Positions 12,160 to 24,515 of a DNA stretch of 64,000 bases are shown piece after piece. Both the position numbers and the translations under genes were made by a program. The notes below the pieces were generated by a model, which worked only from the letters and a program-made list of their open reading frames with translations, had not been told where the DNA came from and made no database searches. Within the stretch, counting starts at the first letter, position 1; every line of letters starts with the position of its first letter. Origin of the DNA: Casuarina equisetifolia (Eukaryota; Streptophyta; Magnoliopsida; Fagales; Casuarinaceae). The stretch spans positions 32,205,884 to 32,269,883 of the forward strand of contig CM052356.1 in NCBI GenBank assembly GCA_028551475.1, read 5' to 3'.

Positions 12160-15100
12160 TTGGAAGAGACTACCAATCTATATAAGAAAGTGTAGATGCG
12201 GGAGCCTCACATACATTCCCATTCTCTTTTTGTGGTATTTCTTGATGTAGACTTCATACATAAAAGGCATATAGAGAAGTACAGGAGTACTTCTTCAGCT
12301 TAATATAAAATTCATTTTTTTCAAAAAAAAAAAATAAAAGAAGGGATTGGAAAAATTAAGAAAATTAAGTTTTTATCGCTTCTTTTGACATATTGATTTT
12401 TATTTTATTTTAACGTAAAAAGAGTTTGCAGCTATAAAATGTTGAACCCAAGCTCTAAGTTCAAGACAACCAATAGCCAATCACCGAGTTATTGACTTTT
12501 TGGCTAATTTTACAGTTAGTCGTAGAACTATTTTTATTCCTGTGTTATAACTTTCATCAAGAAATTTTTTAACTTATACTTTTTATGTGTTACGTTGAAG
12601 TTTACATTGTGATAGTACCCATTTTGAATTCTTATAATAATTCAGGATAACAAAAAGCCTAGCAACCTCTTATGGAAATATTGTATGGAACCTTAGCACT
12701 AATATGAGTTATTATTATTTGCAACTTTATGAGCATTTCAATGTTTTCTAGTGTATCTTAGATAGATTTTTTTTTTTTTTTTTGGCAGTAGATAGATATG
12801 GTTGGCAACAAATTGTTATGTTTAAAACAGTAAATTTATCACAAGATCTTGGTGGAAAAGTGGCAGGTCAAGACTGGGTTTTGATTCAAACCTTAGGCAT
12901 ATACATGGTAAATGCTGATTATTCTATCTGATAAAAAAACAAGCTCTTATTAACTTCGTCAATGTAAAAATTTTCTCAGAGAAAACCCATAATTGAAAGT
13001 ACTGATTGAAGATCATGTTGTTAATAGCTTGAACTTCCATGATGAGCTTTACATGGAATTATTTTTCTACTAGCTCCCTGTATTGCATCAAAGAAGTACG
13101 TAGACATGAATCAAGATGTCCAGCTTGGGCCTGAGATAAGCTTTAAAAGTTCGGATTCTGACTGAGGTATTATACTGTACCTGCCTAGATATTCAAGTGA
13201 AACTCCTCCATCATGCTTTTCTTTGTCAAAGAGTTGGTTGTCATAATAAATAGGAGTAGGATTTTGTTGGCTTCCCTTGTCAACGTGGAATGTGATGCTT
13301 TGCTGTCAAAGTATGGATCCATAGAAAACAAGTGGGCTTACGTGCTTGGATTTTCTATCAAGTGTAAAGAGCAAGATTTATTGCATTAAAACTATGATTT
13401 TGGAATAAATTTGTTAAAATATAATATGGGTTCTACATCACTAATATATCAGTACTATTATATTTTTTACATGTAAATGTATAGCTTCTTACAAGTTAAT
13501 TTTAAGAAAAAGAGTGAGCATTTTCATATAGTATCATAATTCGGATTTTAAGTAAGCCATTGTTTGGCTCATATACAAGGTTTTCCCATTGAAAGTACTT
13601 TTCCACTATTGGAATGAGCAGGTATATTAAAGTTTAGTGCATGTCTTATATTATTAATATATTGGTCTAGTATATTCCTTATAAATGGAAGTTTTTTATT
13701 AATTTTATTCAATTTAAAGGAAAGAAGCAAGTATTCTCAAAAACACTTTATTTATGCCCCACTCCTTTTCATTGCAATCAATATAGATGTTGTGTTGCTT
13801 TTTTCTAAACTAAAAGAGACTAAAAATCTCCGCATCACCTTATTTCATTGATATTAACAAAGTCTATGCTCATAACGGACCGAAAATTAGATCCCATCAT
13901 CTAAGTTGTTGTTAGTTGGAGACTTTTATGCAACATCTAATAAAGTAGATTGCCTTGTTTTTTTAATTGTTATGGTTAAAATCAGGATAATAGCTAGCCA
14001 AAATGCATCTTTTTAAGAACATAGAAACATATAGATGATTCCTACTTTACAAAAAGGAAATGAGAAGAACTTAAGTTTTACCCTATTCATTCTATCTCAA
14101 ATCAATAATTCATTTTTTATTTATTTTTCAATGTCTTTATGATACTTAATGTTTTCTGGAATTGTTTATATTTAAAGATTCTTATCCATTAGTTGTTAGA
14201 AATAAATGGGCAGAAAAATTGCGTATGACAATTGCTTGCGTGTTTTGGACTTGAAACATTTAAGTTTTCCCTTTTTATAGTTGAACCATATGAAAATGGA
14301 AAGTAAAAAATTGAAAGAGATAACAAAAGTACTTTTGAGGCTAATAGGAAGATTGAATTATCTTGGAGCATCTCTCAAGATTTCGTGGACACAAATGGGG
14401 TTCGATGAACCATCAAAGCATGTAAAAGTGGTTCAGCCACCTTGAAAGCATTCCTTTATTGATTTTAAGGGTGGTTTGATCACCTTACAAAAGTTCTAAA
14501 ATGATTCAAATTAAATCTTTTTGTTGTGTTCTATGGTTTTGCATTTATTTTTGTTGCTGCTTAGATGTCCCCAGCAATGTAAAGGACATGTAAGTTAACC
14601 TGACTTCGAAATCATAGATTTTTGGATATTTCATGTCATATTTTTGTACTTAAAAGTCATGCCCTCCATTTTTAATCACTTTCAGCACAAAAATTATTGT
14701 GAGAATTTGAAAATTAGATACAAAGAAAGTATAGGTTGAAACAAGGCAAACACGTTTTTGTCAATGAAAAAGGAAATGAGATGGCACAAGTGATAGTTTA
14801 CCAACAAGTACAAAGAGAGTGTTGGTTCAAAAATAATTTAAACAAGATAAGAAGATGATAATCAAGAACTCAACGAAAGCAAAAAGAAAGAAGAGGAGTG
14901 GAGGAGATTGAGATTCTCCCTCTAATTGATTGGACAATCGATCAAGAATGGAGGACCATTGTTATCTTTTTGTTGGTGGAAGAAAGATCACTAACCATCA
15001 ATCAATCTTTCCCTTTCAAATCTGTCCATTTTTTGGTCTCACAACAGAAGTAACGAGTGAATGGGGGTGGCTTCTTAAGTCATCAACAAAGCAAGTTATG

Positions 15101-16100
15101 ATTTTGGTGGTTTTGATTGATTGAGCCGAAGGGGAGGTTGCACCTCTCCTTTAGTACATCCGTCCAAGTAGCATGAGTTTAATGCCACAAAGTAACAAGG
15201 GCCCTTTTCTTCATCCCAAGTCCAAGGCCAAGAACGAGTCCAATGAAACATTACTTGAACAAGAGGGACCATTCCCCATTCACAAATGGGCTTTTGGCAT
15301 GGGAATCCTTAATTGTGTCTCTTGCACTCTTAAAATTTGAGATATGAGCATGTTGTTGATATTTTAGTATGCTATAGTGTAATTGATTTTAAAAGTTTAA
15401 AATTAAGTATTAATATGCTATTAGAGTTTAAATTCAAATATTGCATTTTATTACTTATAGTTTTTATGTATGAATGGAGTTGTTATGTGTCAAAATCTTC
15501 AATAGAATAATCAGCTTATGAACTAACTAGTTGTCTAATTTTATTTGGGTATGATATAAGTCCTCATAATTTTATATAATTGTTGATGATATTAATAAAG
15601 TTTAGTATTAATATACTATTAGAGTCTAAGCTTACAGATAACGTTTTATCATGTTTGAATTAAGTTGTTATATGTTAATGTCTCCAATTAAGTAACTGAC
15701 TTGTGGACCAGCTACTTCTCTAGCCTTGTTCATCCTTGCTTTGTGACTCATTGAGGCATGACAAAAGTTCTCATGATTTTTTATTTAAAAAAAAAGAATA
15801 AAAATTGTACCAATAAAATTAAGTGTAATAATCATATTTCGGATAGATATAACAAATAAAATATAAGCCTAATTCATAGAGAAAAAATAATTGCTTACAT
15901 ATTATGTTGTCATACATAAATAAAAGTAAACACAAAAAATATATTGGATAACAAATGATATTATTAATTATCATAATTTAATATATATATATGTTTCTAT
16001 TATAGTAATTAATACCATAATCTAGACGTGTCAAAAATGGTAAACAGTTAATATCTCGCGTGCTTGGAGTCTCAATGATTAATTTTAGTGATAATTACTC
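12160..16100. other. gene-poor AT-rich interval
   Basis: About 4 kb without a supported gene. It contains poly-A/T tracts, a GC-richer patch at 14880-15300 with no coding signal I trust, and a pair of divergent direct repeats at 15354-15787 (listed separately). Probably decayed transposon sequence. Confidence 0.5.
15354..15787. repeat. two divergent direct repeat copies of about 210-230 bp
   Basis: Copy 1 is 15354-15580 and copy 2 is 15581-15787. Both start TGTTGAT..ATT, both carry TATTAATAT.CTATTAGAGT, later GTTGTTATGT/GTTGTTATAT, and end near TCCTCATAATTTT/TCTCATGATTTTT. The segment TATTAGAGTCTAAGC resembles a decayed copia primer-binding region. Most likely a tandem or LTR relic. Confidence 0.45.
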
Positions 16101-16333
16101 CTTTTAGTGATAATTAAATGAAATTCGAGACATGGAAATGAAAGGGAAGAGATTTGAATGACAAACTGAATCGGGCTTCGTGCACCACAAGCACCGCCTC
16201 CGTTTCTTCTTGCTCTCGAAAAAAGTGATCGAGGCCGCGCTTCCAAAACCCTCTGTTCTGATCAAACCCACCGCTTTCTTATCGGAAACCTCTCTCCAAA
16301 CTCCGACGACCCCGTCCGAGCAGAACTCGCGCA

Positions 16334-19300
16334 ATGTCTCGCTGCGCCGACCACGATGGCGAGGAACGAGGAACCGAGGGGCTCTCCGGGAGCGAAGACG
16401 ACGGTGCTCTGGACGAGGACATGGAAGCCCTAAGGAGAGCGTGCATGCTCACAGGCACGAACCCTTGCGATCTTGACAATGAGAAGAATCCCTCCGCCGA
16501 TTCCGACTCTGATGACGACCTCGAACTAGTCCGAAGCATTCGGAACCGGTTCTCGATGTCGTCTAGTGCATGCGAGGCGCTGTCCTTGAAGCCTCTGGCG
16601 TCTTTACCGCCCGCCGCGTCTGACGAGGAGGACGATTTCGAAACGCTTCTTGCAATTCAGCGGCGGTTTTCGGCTCTCGCTGGCGGTAAGAATTTTTTTA
16701 CGTTTGCGTATGCGTGCATTTTGGTGGGGGACAACGAGCTGAAAATCTCAAGTGAAGTTTATGGCTTTATTTTTGTGTGTTTTGTTCTACACTGATTGAT
16801 ATTTATAACAATGTTCTCTTTCCATGAGTTTGAGTCTGTCATTGCCTTTTGAGCTCGCACCCTGAAAAAATTCTTGTTCGGTTACATGTGCAGATTCTTT
16901 TAAACATGAAGTTGGGGTTACTTTAAAGAAGCCAGAGCAGGTTCATGCCTCTAGTCTGTCCTTGGAGAAGGAAACTACAAATACTTTGTTTGTAAATAGA
17001 ACTAATTCTTGTGAAGGGTTTACAGATTCTGAAGACTTTTCTAATACCCGTTCATATGCTGACAATATGGCAATTCAGCCTTCTGGTCCCGTTGAGAGCC
17101 ATCAAAAAGGTGCTTGTAAGTTGTCAATGCCACTTAAGAAGTCTTGCTTCCCGAAGGCCGCGCTTTTGCTTATTGATGGCATTAAGAAGAATAGAGCCAG
17201 TCAGAAGTTCCTCCGAAATAAGTTGATTCAGTTAGAAGCAAGAATTGAGGAAAACAAAAAGCTCAAGGAGCGTGTTAAAATCCTTAAAGACTTTCAGGTT
17301 TCTTGCAGAAAAAGAACTGGGCGAGCATTATCTCAGAAAAAGGATCCTCGCGTCCAGTTAATTTCAGCTAAAAAGATGTTGGCTTCTAAAGATTCAAAGG
17401 TTAGTTGATAAATATGCTCTGTTTGGCTTAATGAAATGCTGGCTTCCATTTCCTTAGATCACTTCTACATCCTTCTTTAGCAGCTTAAATATACATATCA
17501 GCTTCTAATTGTTTTATAAGTATGATTTTTCAGTGCGTTCATTATGTGTCTATCTTTTTCCTACAGGCTAATGATAGACGAGTTTCAACCCTGTGTTATG
17601 GTCCGGCAGAGAACTATCATGTTGCAAAATATAGAATGACAATTACTAACTCTCCACTTTCCTTAGAAAGGAAGAAATGGTCAAAGGTAGAAAGGCAAAA
17701 TCTTGAGAAGGGGATAAAACAACAATTTCAGGAAATGGTGCTTAAAATTTCAGTGGATCAATTCAGGTATGATAAGTTGTATTTTTTCTTGTCTTTTAAT
17801 CGGTGTTCTCTGCAAAATCGCTCAGTAGATCAATTCAATTAAAATCAGTTGTATTCTGTTCTATGTTTCTTTTAATTGGTATACCTTTTAAAAATTTGTG
17901 CCTTGAAATTTATAGCAATTGTCAGTTGCATCATCATCAAGCCTTGGGCCTCATTCTACAACTCTTATGTGCACCTTGTGTATCAGTTTGTGTGAGGGGC
18001 TAACATCATGTTAGGATAAGCCCTTATAATATGGATTTGTAAATAAGACCTGCATTTATTTCTCTGCAATAGTCACTAGCACTTGGGACAACATCTCTGG
18101 AGAAATCTTCGAAATGCTTTGGTTTGATAATCCAATTTTAGCCACTTGCTGCAGATTTTGAATTATCTGTTCTTTTTCCCGAAGTATACGATGTGGGTTG
18201 AATATATTATAAGGAATATATCACTAGCGGAACATGTTCAAGATCCTTCTTATTATATTCTGAAGGGTACTCCTCAATCATAATAGGAGGAAAACTATTT
18301 TATATGTGGTAAGACCTGGAAGGGAGATAGAGAAAGATTGAGAATAGTCCCTTTTGTGTGGGGAGTGGGGTGGGGGGTGAAGGACTAATTTTTTTACTGG
18401 TATTGCCAAAATCATAAGTTTGAGAAATAAGCAATCTATCAATATAGCTTTAGAACGAAATCAGATTCTGTATACTAGAATTGGATAAGCTATTACCCAT
18501 AGATAGTGAATTGATAAAGAATTGAGTAAGTTCGCTAGAATGATGCCATACACAGATTCTGTACACTTTTATAGGGTACTCAGAAAGAAAGAATGGAAGA
18601 TATATGGTAATATGGATGGGACCGCTGAGTGTGTGTTGTCAGACCTTTTTCACCTCTTTTTGGGGAAATTACTCCAGATAGCCTCATTCTAAGTGTTTCT
18701 TCCTGGTACAACATTTATGGATACACTTTCCCTGACAAATGCCTTCTTGACAGCGGTGCTGAGGGATCATCTGGAGATTCGAATGATTTTGATAAGATCC
18801 TTGCATCAATAAAAGATCTTGAAGTTACCCCGGAAAAGATTAGGGAATTTTTACCCAAGGTTAATTGGGAGCAATTGGCTTCCATGTATCTTGTTGGTCG
18901 CTCCAGTGCCGAATGTCAAGCAAGGTATGTGCTTTCTTAAGGGGCAGATTTTATTAGTTCTAAACTTTCTTTATCGTGTGCTTAACAGTTAGATTTTTCT
19001 GGTCTCAATCAGGTCTTGACCATTGTTTGCATTTTTATTGATTTACTGTGAAGAATATTCATCCACTGAAGCAAGCTTTGCTGACATCTATGCCAATCAT
19101 CATCACAGATGCATATAGCATCGTTGGATTTGAAAAACATGTCTGGGTTCATCATAGGTCATCTAGGTGGGATCCATACATGATTTATGCTTTTTCAAAT
19201 ATTGTGGTGCTAAATGCGTCTGCAATGATAATCATCGCAGGCGTCAGTAACACTCTTTTTTTATTCCCGTGGAACCACATAACCACCATATAGAAATGGA

Positions 19301-22300
19301 GTACTTTGTTTATTGCTTTTAACTGAGAATATTTGGCTAATCTCTGTAGGTGGTTGAACTTTGAAGATCCCTTAATCAACCATAATCCATGGACTGCTAA
19401 CGAGGACAAGCATCTCTTGTTACTTGTCCAAGAAAAAGGGATCAACAACTGGTTTGACATTGCTGTATCACTGGGCTCAAACAGGACTCCATTTCAGTGC
19501 TTGGCACGTTATCAAAGGAGTTTGAATGCTTCTATACTAAAAAGTGAGTGGACAAAGGATGATGATGCTCAACTTCGTGCAGCTGTAGAGGTTTTTGGTG
19601 AAAATGATTGGCAATCTGTTGCTTCTGCTTTGGAGGGACGGACTGGTGCTCAATGCTCTAACAGGTTAGCTAGCTATTTTAGAAAGACCATTGAAGTTTG
19701 TAATTAGTTTTCCTAAAACATCCTTTAGGTGTTGTAAAAGCCTTTTTTCATGCTATGCCTCTCTTAGGGAAACAGCAATTGGACCAGCGCCTTTAGAGGG
19801 GGAAATAAACTAACTTCTTTTACCCATTCCAATTTACTGATCTCATCCTTAACAGAATCAATACCTTTCCATTTTCTAGATAAATCATACCCAAAATGTC
19901 TATGAGATCCAGCCTACAATTATTTCCCATTAGGAAAAAGGGTATTGTGTTTATTTCTGTTCATATACTTTGTGGGATTTGATGACTCCTTAAAATTCAT
20001 GTATACGACCTCTTGTCAACTGAAGTGATTTCTTTTGTGCGTCTCAAAAAGTGAGTTTGTTTGCAGTTCTTTGAGCCATATCATTCTAATTCTAGCACAA
20101 TGTTTGGAGTTCGTGATTTTGTAGAACTCTTTTGAGGACTGTTAACACTATTATGTAGAACTCTTTCATTAGTTGACTTCTTGTGTAGAGGACATCCTCT
20201 TTGAGCTTATGTAGCATAATAAGTCTATTCATTTTTGTTGCATATTTCTTTATCTGGAGTCCATATTAAAGTGGTGCTTTCTACTTCCTATTTAAGATTA
20301 CCTGATTGTTGGTGAGACATGTTCTGTTCCCTTATGTTTAAATTTATTACACAAATCTAACGGTGCAACATGTTCTATTTGACTGGGAAAATGAACTCAT
20401 GGCCAATTTCTTTCCTTGAGGTTGGTCGAATTCATTGTTCTGTTGACCTGATTTGAAGGCTACTGAGTATCTGATTGTTATTCCTAAAGCAGTTTGCTGC
20501 TCTTACAATGTCAAATGCCCAAGTTCTTGACCATATAAATCACCTACTCTTTTGTTAAACTCCTGAAGATTGTGCCTTTGTTAACCTTTGTGATCTTTCC
20601 TTATGTGGCCTTTAAGGCCATCAGAAAATTGTACTCCTAGAGCTGAATCAATCGGTTCTTTTATCACAAAATTGCCTTTTGATTATAAAGTGGTTTGCCA
20701 TGTGCCATTGCAAGTTCTAAAAACTTATACGTTTTTGAACTACTCATAACTTCGTCTTTATTGACCTACGTGATTATTTCCCATGTGGCCTTTGAAGGCC
20801 CTCCTATGTTTGAACAATATTTATAACTTAGTCTTACTTGAGTTGAATCAATGTATACTTATATTATCAAACATGCCTTTCAATACATTTATCTGGTTGT
20901 TTCCAGTAACCTCTTAGTACTTAGTTATAGGCTGCGCAGGTTAGATGAATTAATTCTGGCAGGACCTTTTCTAATTTGCAGGTGGAAAAAATCACTTCAC
21001 CCAACCAGGGAAAGAGTGGGGAAGTGGGTTGCAGATGAAGACAAACGCCTAAAAGTTGCTGTGATGCTTTTTGGGGCAAAAAATTGGAATAAGATAGCTC
21101 AATTTGTGCATGGCCGAACTCAAGCACAATGTAGAGAGAGGTACTGTGGAATAATTTTAATTAGACGTAGATGCTATGAATTGATAAGTTTCTTAATTCT
21201 TTTGATTCTGATGACAGGTGGGTAAATAGTTTAGATCCGTCACTAAATTGGGGTGAATGGACTGAAGAAGAGGACTCCAGGTTGAAAGCAGCTATAGTGG
21301 AACATGGATATTGCTGGGCTAAAGTTGCTGCATGTGTGCCTCCACGCACAGATAATCAATGCCGAAGGTATGGAACATTCAAATTTTAATGTGCGGACCA
21401 ATTCAGTTTCATTATGTTGAATGTTTTACAACTTTTTTTATTGCCCATAGTTTGAACCTTCTTCAACTGCATCTTCTTTCAATATAACCAGGAGATGGAA
21501 GAAGTTGCTTCCACATGAGGTGCCTTTGCTTCAAGAAGCCAGAAGAATACAAAAAGCAGCTCTTGTATCCAACTTTGTAGATCGGGAATCAGAACGTCCT
21601 GCCCTTGGTCCTACTGATTTTCTTCCATTACCTCTGACTACTGTAGTATCAGAGCCAGAAAATTCAAATCCTTGCAGTAAGCAAAAGGGACGATTAAGGT
21701 ATATTGTTCAAATGCTTAGTTTCTACTGTTTCTTTTTCTCATTTCTACTGCTCTTGGCATTTTTCTTCTACTACATTCTGTGTTGACTTGATGCACCGCC
21801 CTGCACAGAGGAAGGGCATCATCCCGGAATAAGAAGAATGCGGCTTCTTGGTAACTTGATTTTTTTGTCCTCCATTTACAGTCACCATCGAACCTCTCTT
21901 AAAGAGTTCTCCTTTCTTTGTACTTTGTTTGTGATTTATTTATTTTGGTGCCCTTTAAATCTGTCTGCAACTCTTGACTGTTTTTTATTCATGCTTGAGA
22001 TTTTTTCTCATTGAATGCAGCGTTGTTCTAAGGAAGATCAGATCCAAGGAGTGTGAACAACAATTTCAAGCTTCTTCTGGTACTATAGAGGAGAAAAAGC
22101 GTCCTAAGGCATATTCAAGGAAAAAGAAATGCATCAAACCAGTTGCAGACAACCTGAGTGTTCCATTACCACCTGAAAGTTTGGAATCAGGAACAACTAG
22201 TGGTGTTTGTATAGAGGCCGCTGCTGATAGTACCTCTCCACATATGTGGAGGAACCAGAATTCAACATTTTCTTCTGGAAAGTCGATGTTGTCAGTAATT

Positions 22301-23128
22301 ACTAATGATACGGAAGGCCCCCTTGATCATATGTCTTGTCCGCATTCCACTTTGTTAACTCCAACAAATGATGAAGTGGTTGATTCACCAGACAGAAATG
22401 TTTGTACAAGGGGCAAGAGAGCAAAACTACAGTCGAAAAGGAAAAAATCTGTGGAGTTAGCTGAAGATAGCCACAGTTTCTCGTCACATCCTGAAAGTTT
22501 GGAACTAGGGAAAACTGGTGATGAAGATGTTGGAAGCAGCTTTTTGGATGGGGACAGTGGAGTTCTAATTCTGCCAAACAGAAGGAAAAGAAGTCATAAA
22601 TCATCAGGGGAAGGCCACAATGTATCTGTTCCTTGTCAACTGGATGGCCCTCAGATCTCAACGTCTAGACATATTTCATCTGACCAGATTTTAGGGGAAA
22701 GAGATGGAGAAGATATTACGCTTGCTTGCTTTCTTCGCAATAAATCCAGGAAGAGAAGGCACAAAGTTGCCAAAAATACTAATCTGGACTGTTCTCCATC
22801 TGATCTCAAAATTGGTGCTGAATCAGCTCCCAGGGAATTAGATGAACTTCACGAAGGAAATCAACTCTTATCCACAGAAGATGGAGAGCCTCAGACATGT
22901 CATAATGTTGAAGATCCTGATAACTTGTTGCCTTGCAATCTGCACTCTGGTCGTTTGGAGGATATGCCAAACATCACAGATAGTGGCAGTGCTCCTGGTA
23001 GACAAGATCCTGTCCAAGGGAAGAATGCTGATCTCCAAGAATTGAGTATCAATCCAGATAGTGATCCTGGCGATGGCGGCGATATAACTCTTGCCTGCTT
23101 TCTGCAAAAGAAATTGAAGAGGAGATGA
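16334..23128 (+). CDS. MYB4R1: snRNA-activating protein complex subunit 4 / Myb4R1-type transcription factor
   Basis: Ten exons, 1069 aa: 16334-16685, 16894-17399, 17567-17766, 18754-18924, 19350-19664, 20982-21140, 21218-21367, 21492-21698, 21809-21850, 22021-23128; all GT-AG and in phase. Homologues (SNAP190, plant MYB4R1) bind the upstream sequence element of snRNA promoters in the nucleus. The N-terminus is acidic (residues 10-60). A basic coiled region lies about 235-285. Then come a half Myb repeat (about 385-412) and four full ones (about 419-467, 470-519, 522-571, 575-623), each with spaced tryptophans (NPWTANED, SEWTKDDD, GKWVADED, GEWTEEED) and NRW/ERW/RRW ends. Four Myb repeats are split at the same AG|G phase by introns, as in ancient Myb genes. 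The C-terminal 370 residues are low-complexity with repeated basic clusters. The tail is longer than I recall for the Arabidopsis protein. Confidence 0.9.
19079..19252. repeat. imperfect inverted repeat (foldback) in intron 4 of the SNAPc4 gene
   Basis: Arms 19079-19140 and 19185-19252 pair over about 60 bases with roughly three quarters identity (GACATCTATGCCAATCATCA against the reverse complement GACGCCTGCGATGATTATCA), around a 45-base loop. It lies between exons 4 and 5. It could be a MITE-like foldback or a small-RNA hairpin. Confidence 0.5.
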
Positions 23129-24515
23129 TAGCAAATTGCCCATACGGTGAGTCAGTTTGGTCTTTTGGCAAGAAAAGATCGAATCACACAACATGTGGAT
23201 AAATAAACTTAATGATAGAGTTCCACCCGTCCTGCAAAGTAGGATCCTTAGACATGGTCATTGTTTGTCACCACGTAATCTGAAGTCTGGTCATGATGGG
23301 ATGTGCTGACCATCATAGGTAACTACAGGTCCGTTCCAATGGTGGATTGATGTGCAACATGAATCACTTCAAAAGTTTTGTAACCCCAGCATGGGAGATG
23401 ACGCAAGATGGTGGTGCTAGTCTTGTTTGCTTTTCTTCTATCAAATCGGGGAGTTGGCAGCAAAAGAGAAGTGGCATTCAGATGGATTCTGTCACACGTA
23501 TGAGAAAACATCAAAGTAGCTATCCAGAGAGGTTGATTAACTTCTAGATTATAATGGTCAGAATGCCATTTGTCACCTTGCATCGTACATTTGCACATTT
23601 TTGCTAGCGTAAGTGAGAAATTTTGCGGAATTACATCTTGTGTACAGCAACATTCTGTATCTGATTCTTCACCTGAATGAGCGCCATATAGCGTACTTTC
23701 CCATCCGGTAATGCTTTCTAAGTGATCTCTTGTATTTTGTAGTCTTGCATCCGATTTGTTGTAGAATATAGTGAGCCACTCACATGGTCGATCTACTATG
23801 GTTTGTTTAACGTGGAATTTTCTCTTCCATCTGACTATTCATTTTGTTCGGTTTCGTAGGCATGTTGGCTGTAGAGCTCTGGGTGTTCATGCGCTCTATG
23901 TTTCTATCAAAGCCATTTGGACAGAGTCAGCGACTAACCATGCATAGTTTGAGAAGCTGAATCAGACCTTATAGAGCAAATGGCTGCAAATAGTAAAATA
24001 GCGCAGAATTCTCCGAGTTCATGTTTAGGGACCAGTTAGCATTCAAATTGACAGCCATAACATACTATTTCAGACCAAGAAAGATATTCCAGCCATGCAT
24101 TTTGGGGTTAATCCCATTGTACATTTCTCTTCCAAACTTTGTGCGTTGATTCTTTATCTCCTTTTCAACAATGCACATTCAAAAATCCTCCTAGAACCAT
24201 AGTGCACGAGTTTAATTTGTAAATGGATTCAAGCACCAAATGTGTTCTCGGCATAAAATTCGCAATCTGGGAGCTGGGTCCCCACCAATTACTGAAGTAA
24301 CAAGCAACTTCACGTCCATTGTTGAAAAACCAATATGATATCTAGTTATAAAAACCAAAACATCGCTGGCCTCAGAGCCATGTCAAATATCAAATGGAAC
24401 CAAAATATCCAACATAGCCAACAAAAATCCTAAATCTTTAAGAACTGCTACAATTAAGAAGAGTAACTCATTTGTTCTCAAAACAGAAATGCATAAGAAA
24501 TTTCTCAAGCTTTAC
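23129..24515. other. 3' region between convergent SNAPc4 and RACK1 genes
   Basis: Open frames here are short and have no family signature. The left part is probably the SNAPc4 3' UTR and the right part the RACK1 3' UTR. No RNA gene seen. Confidence 0.5.
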
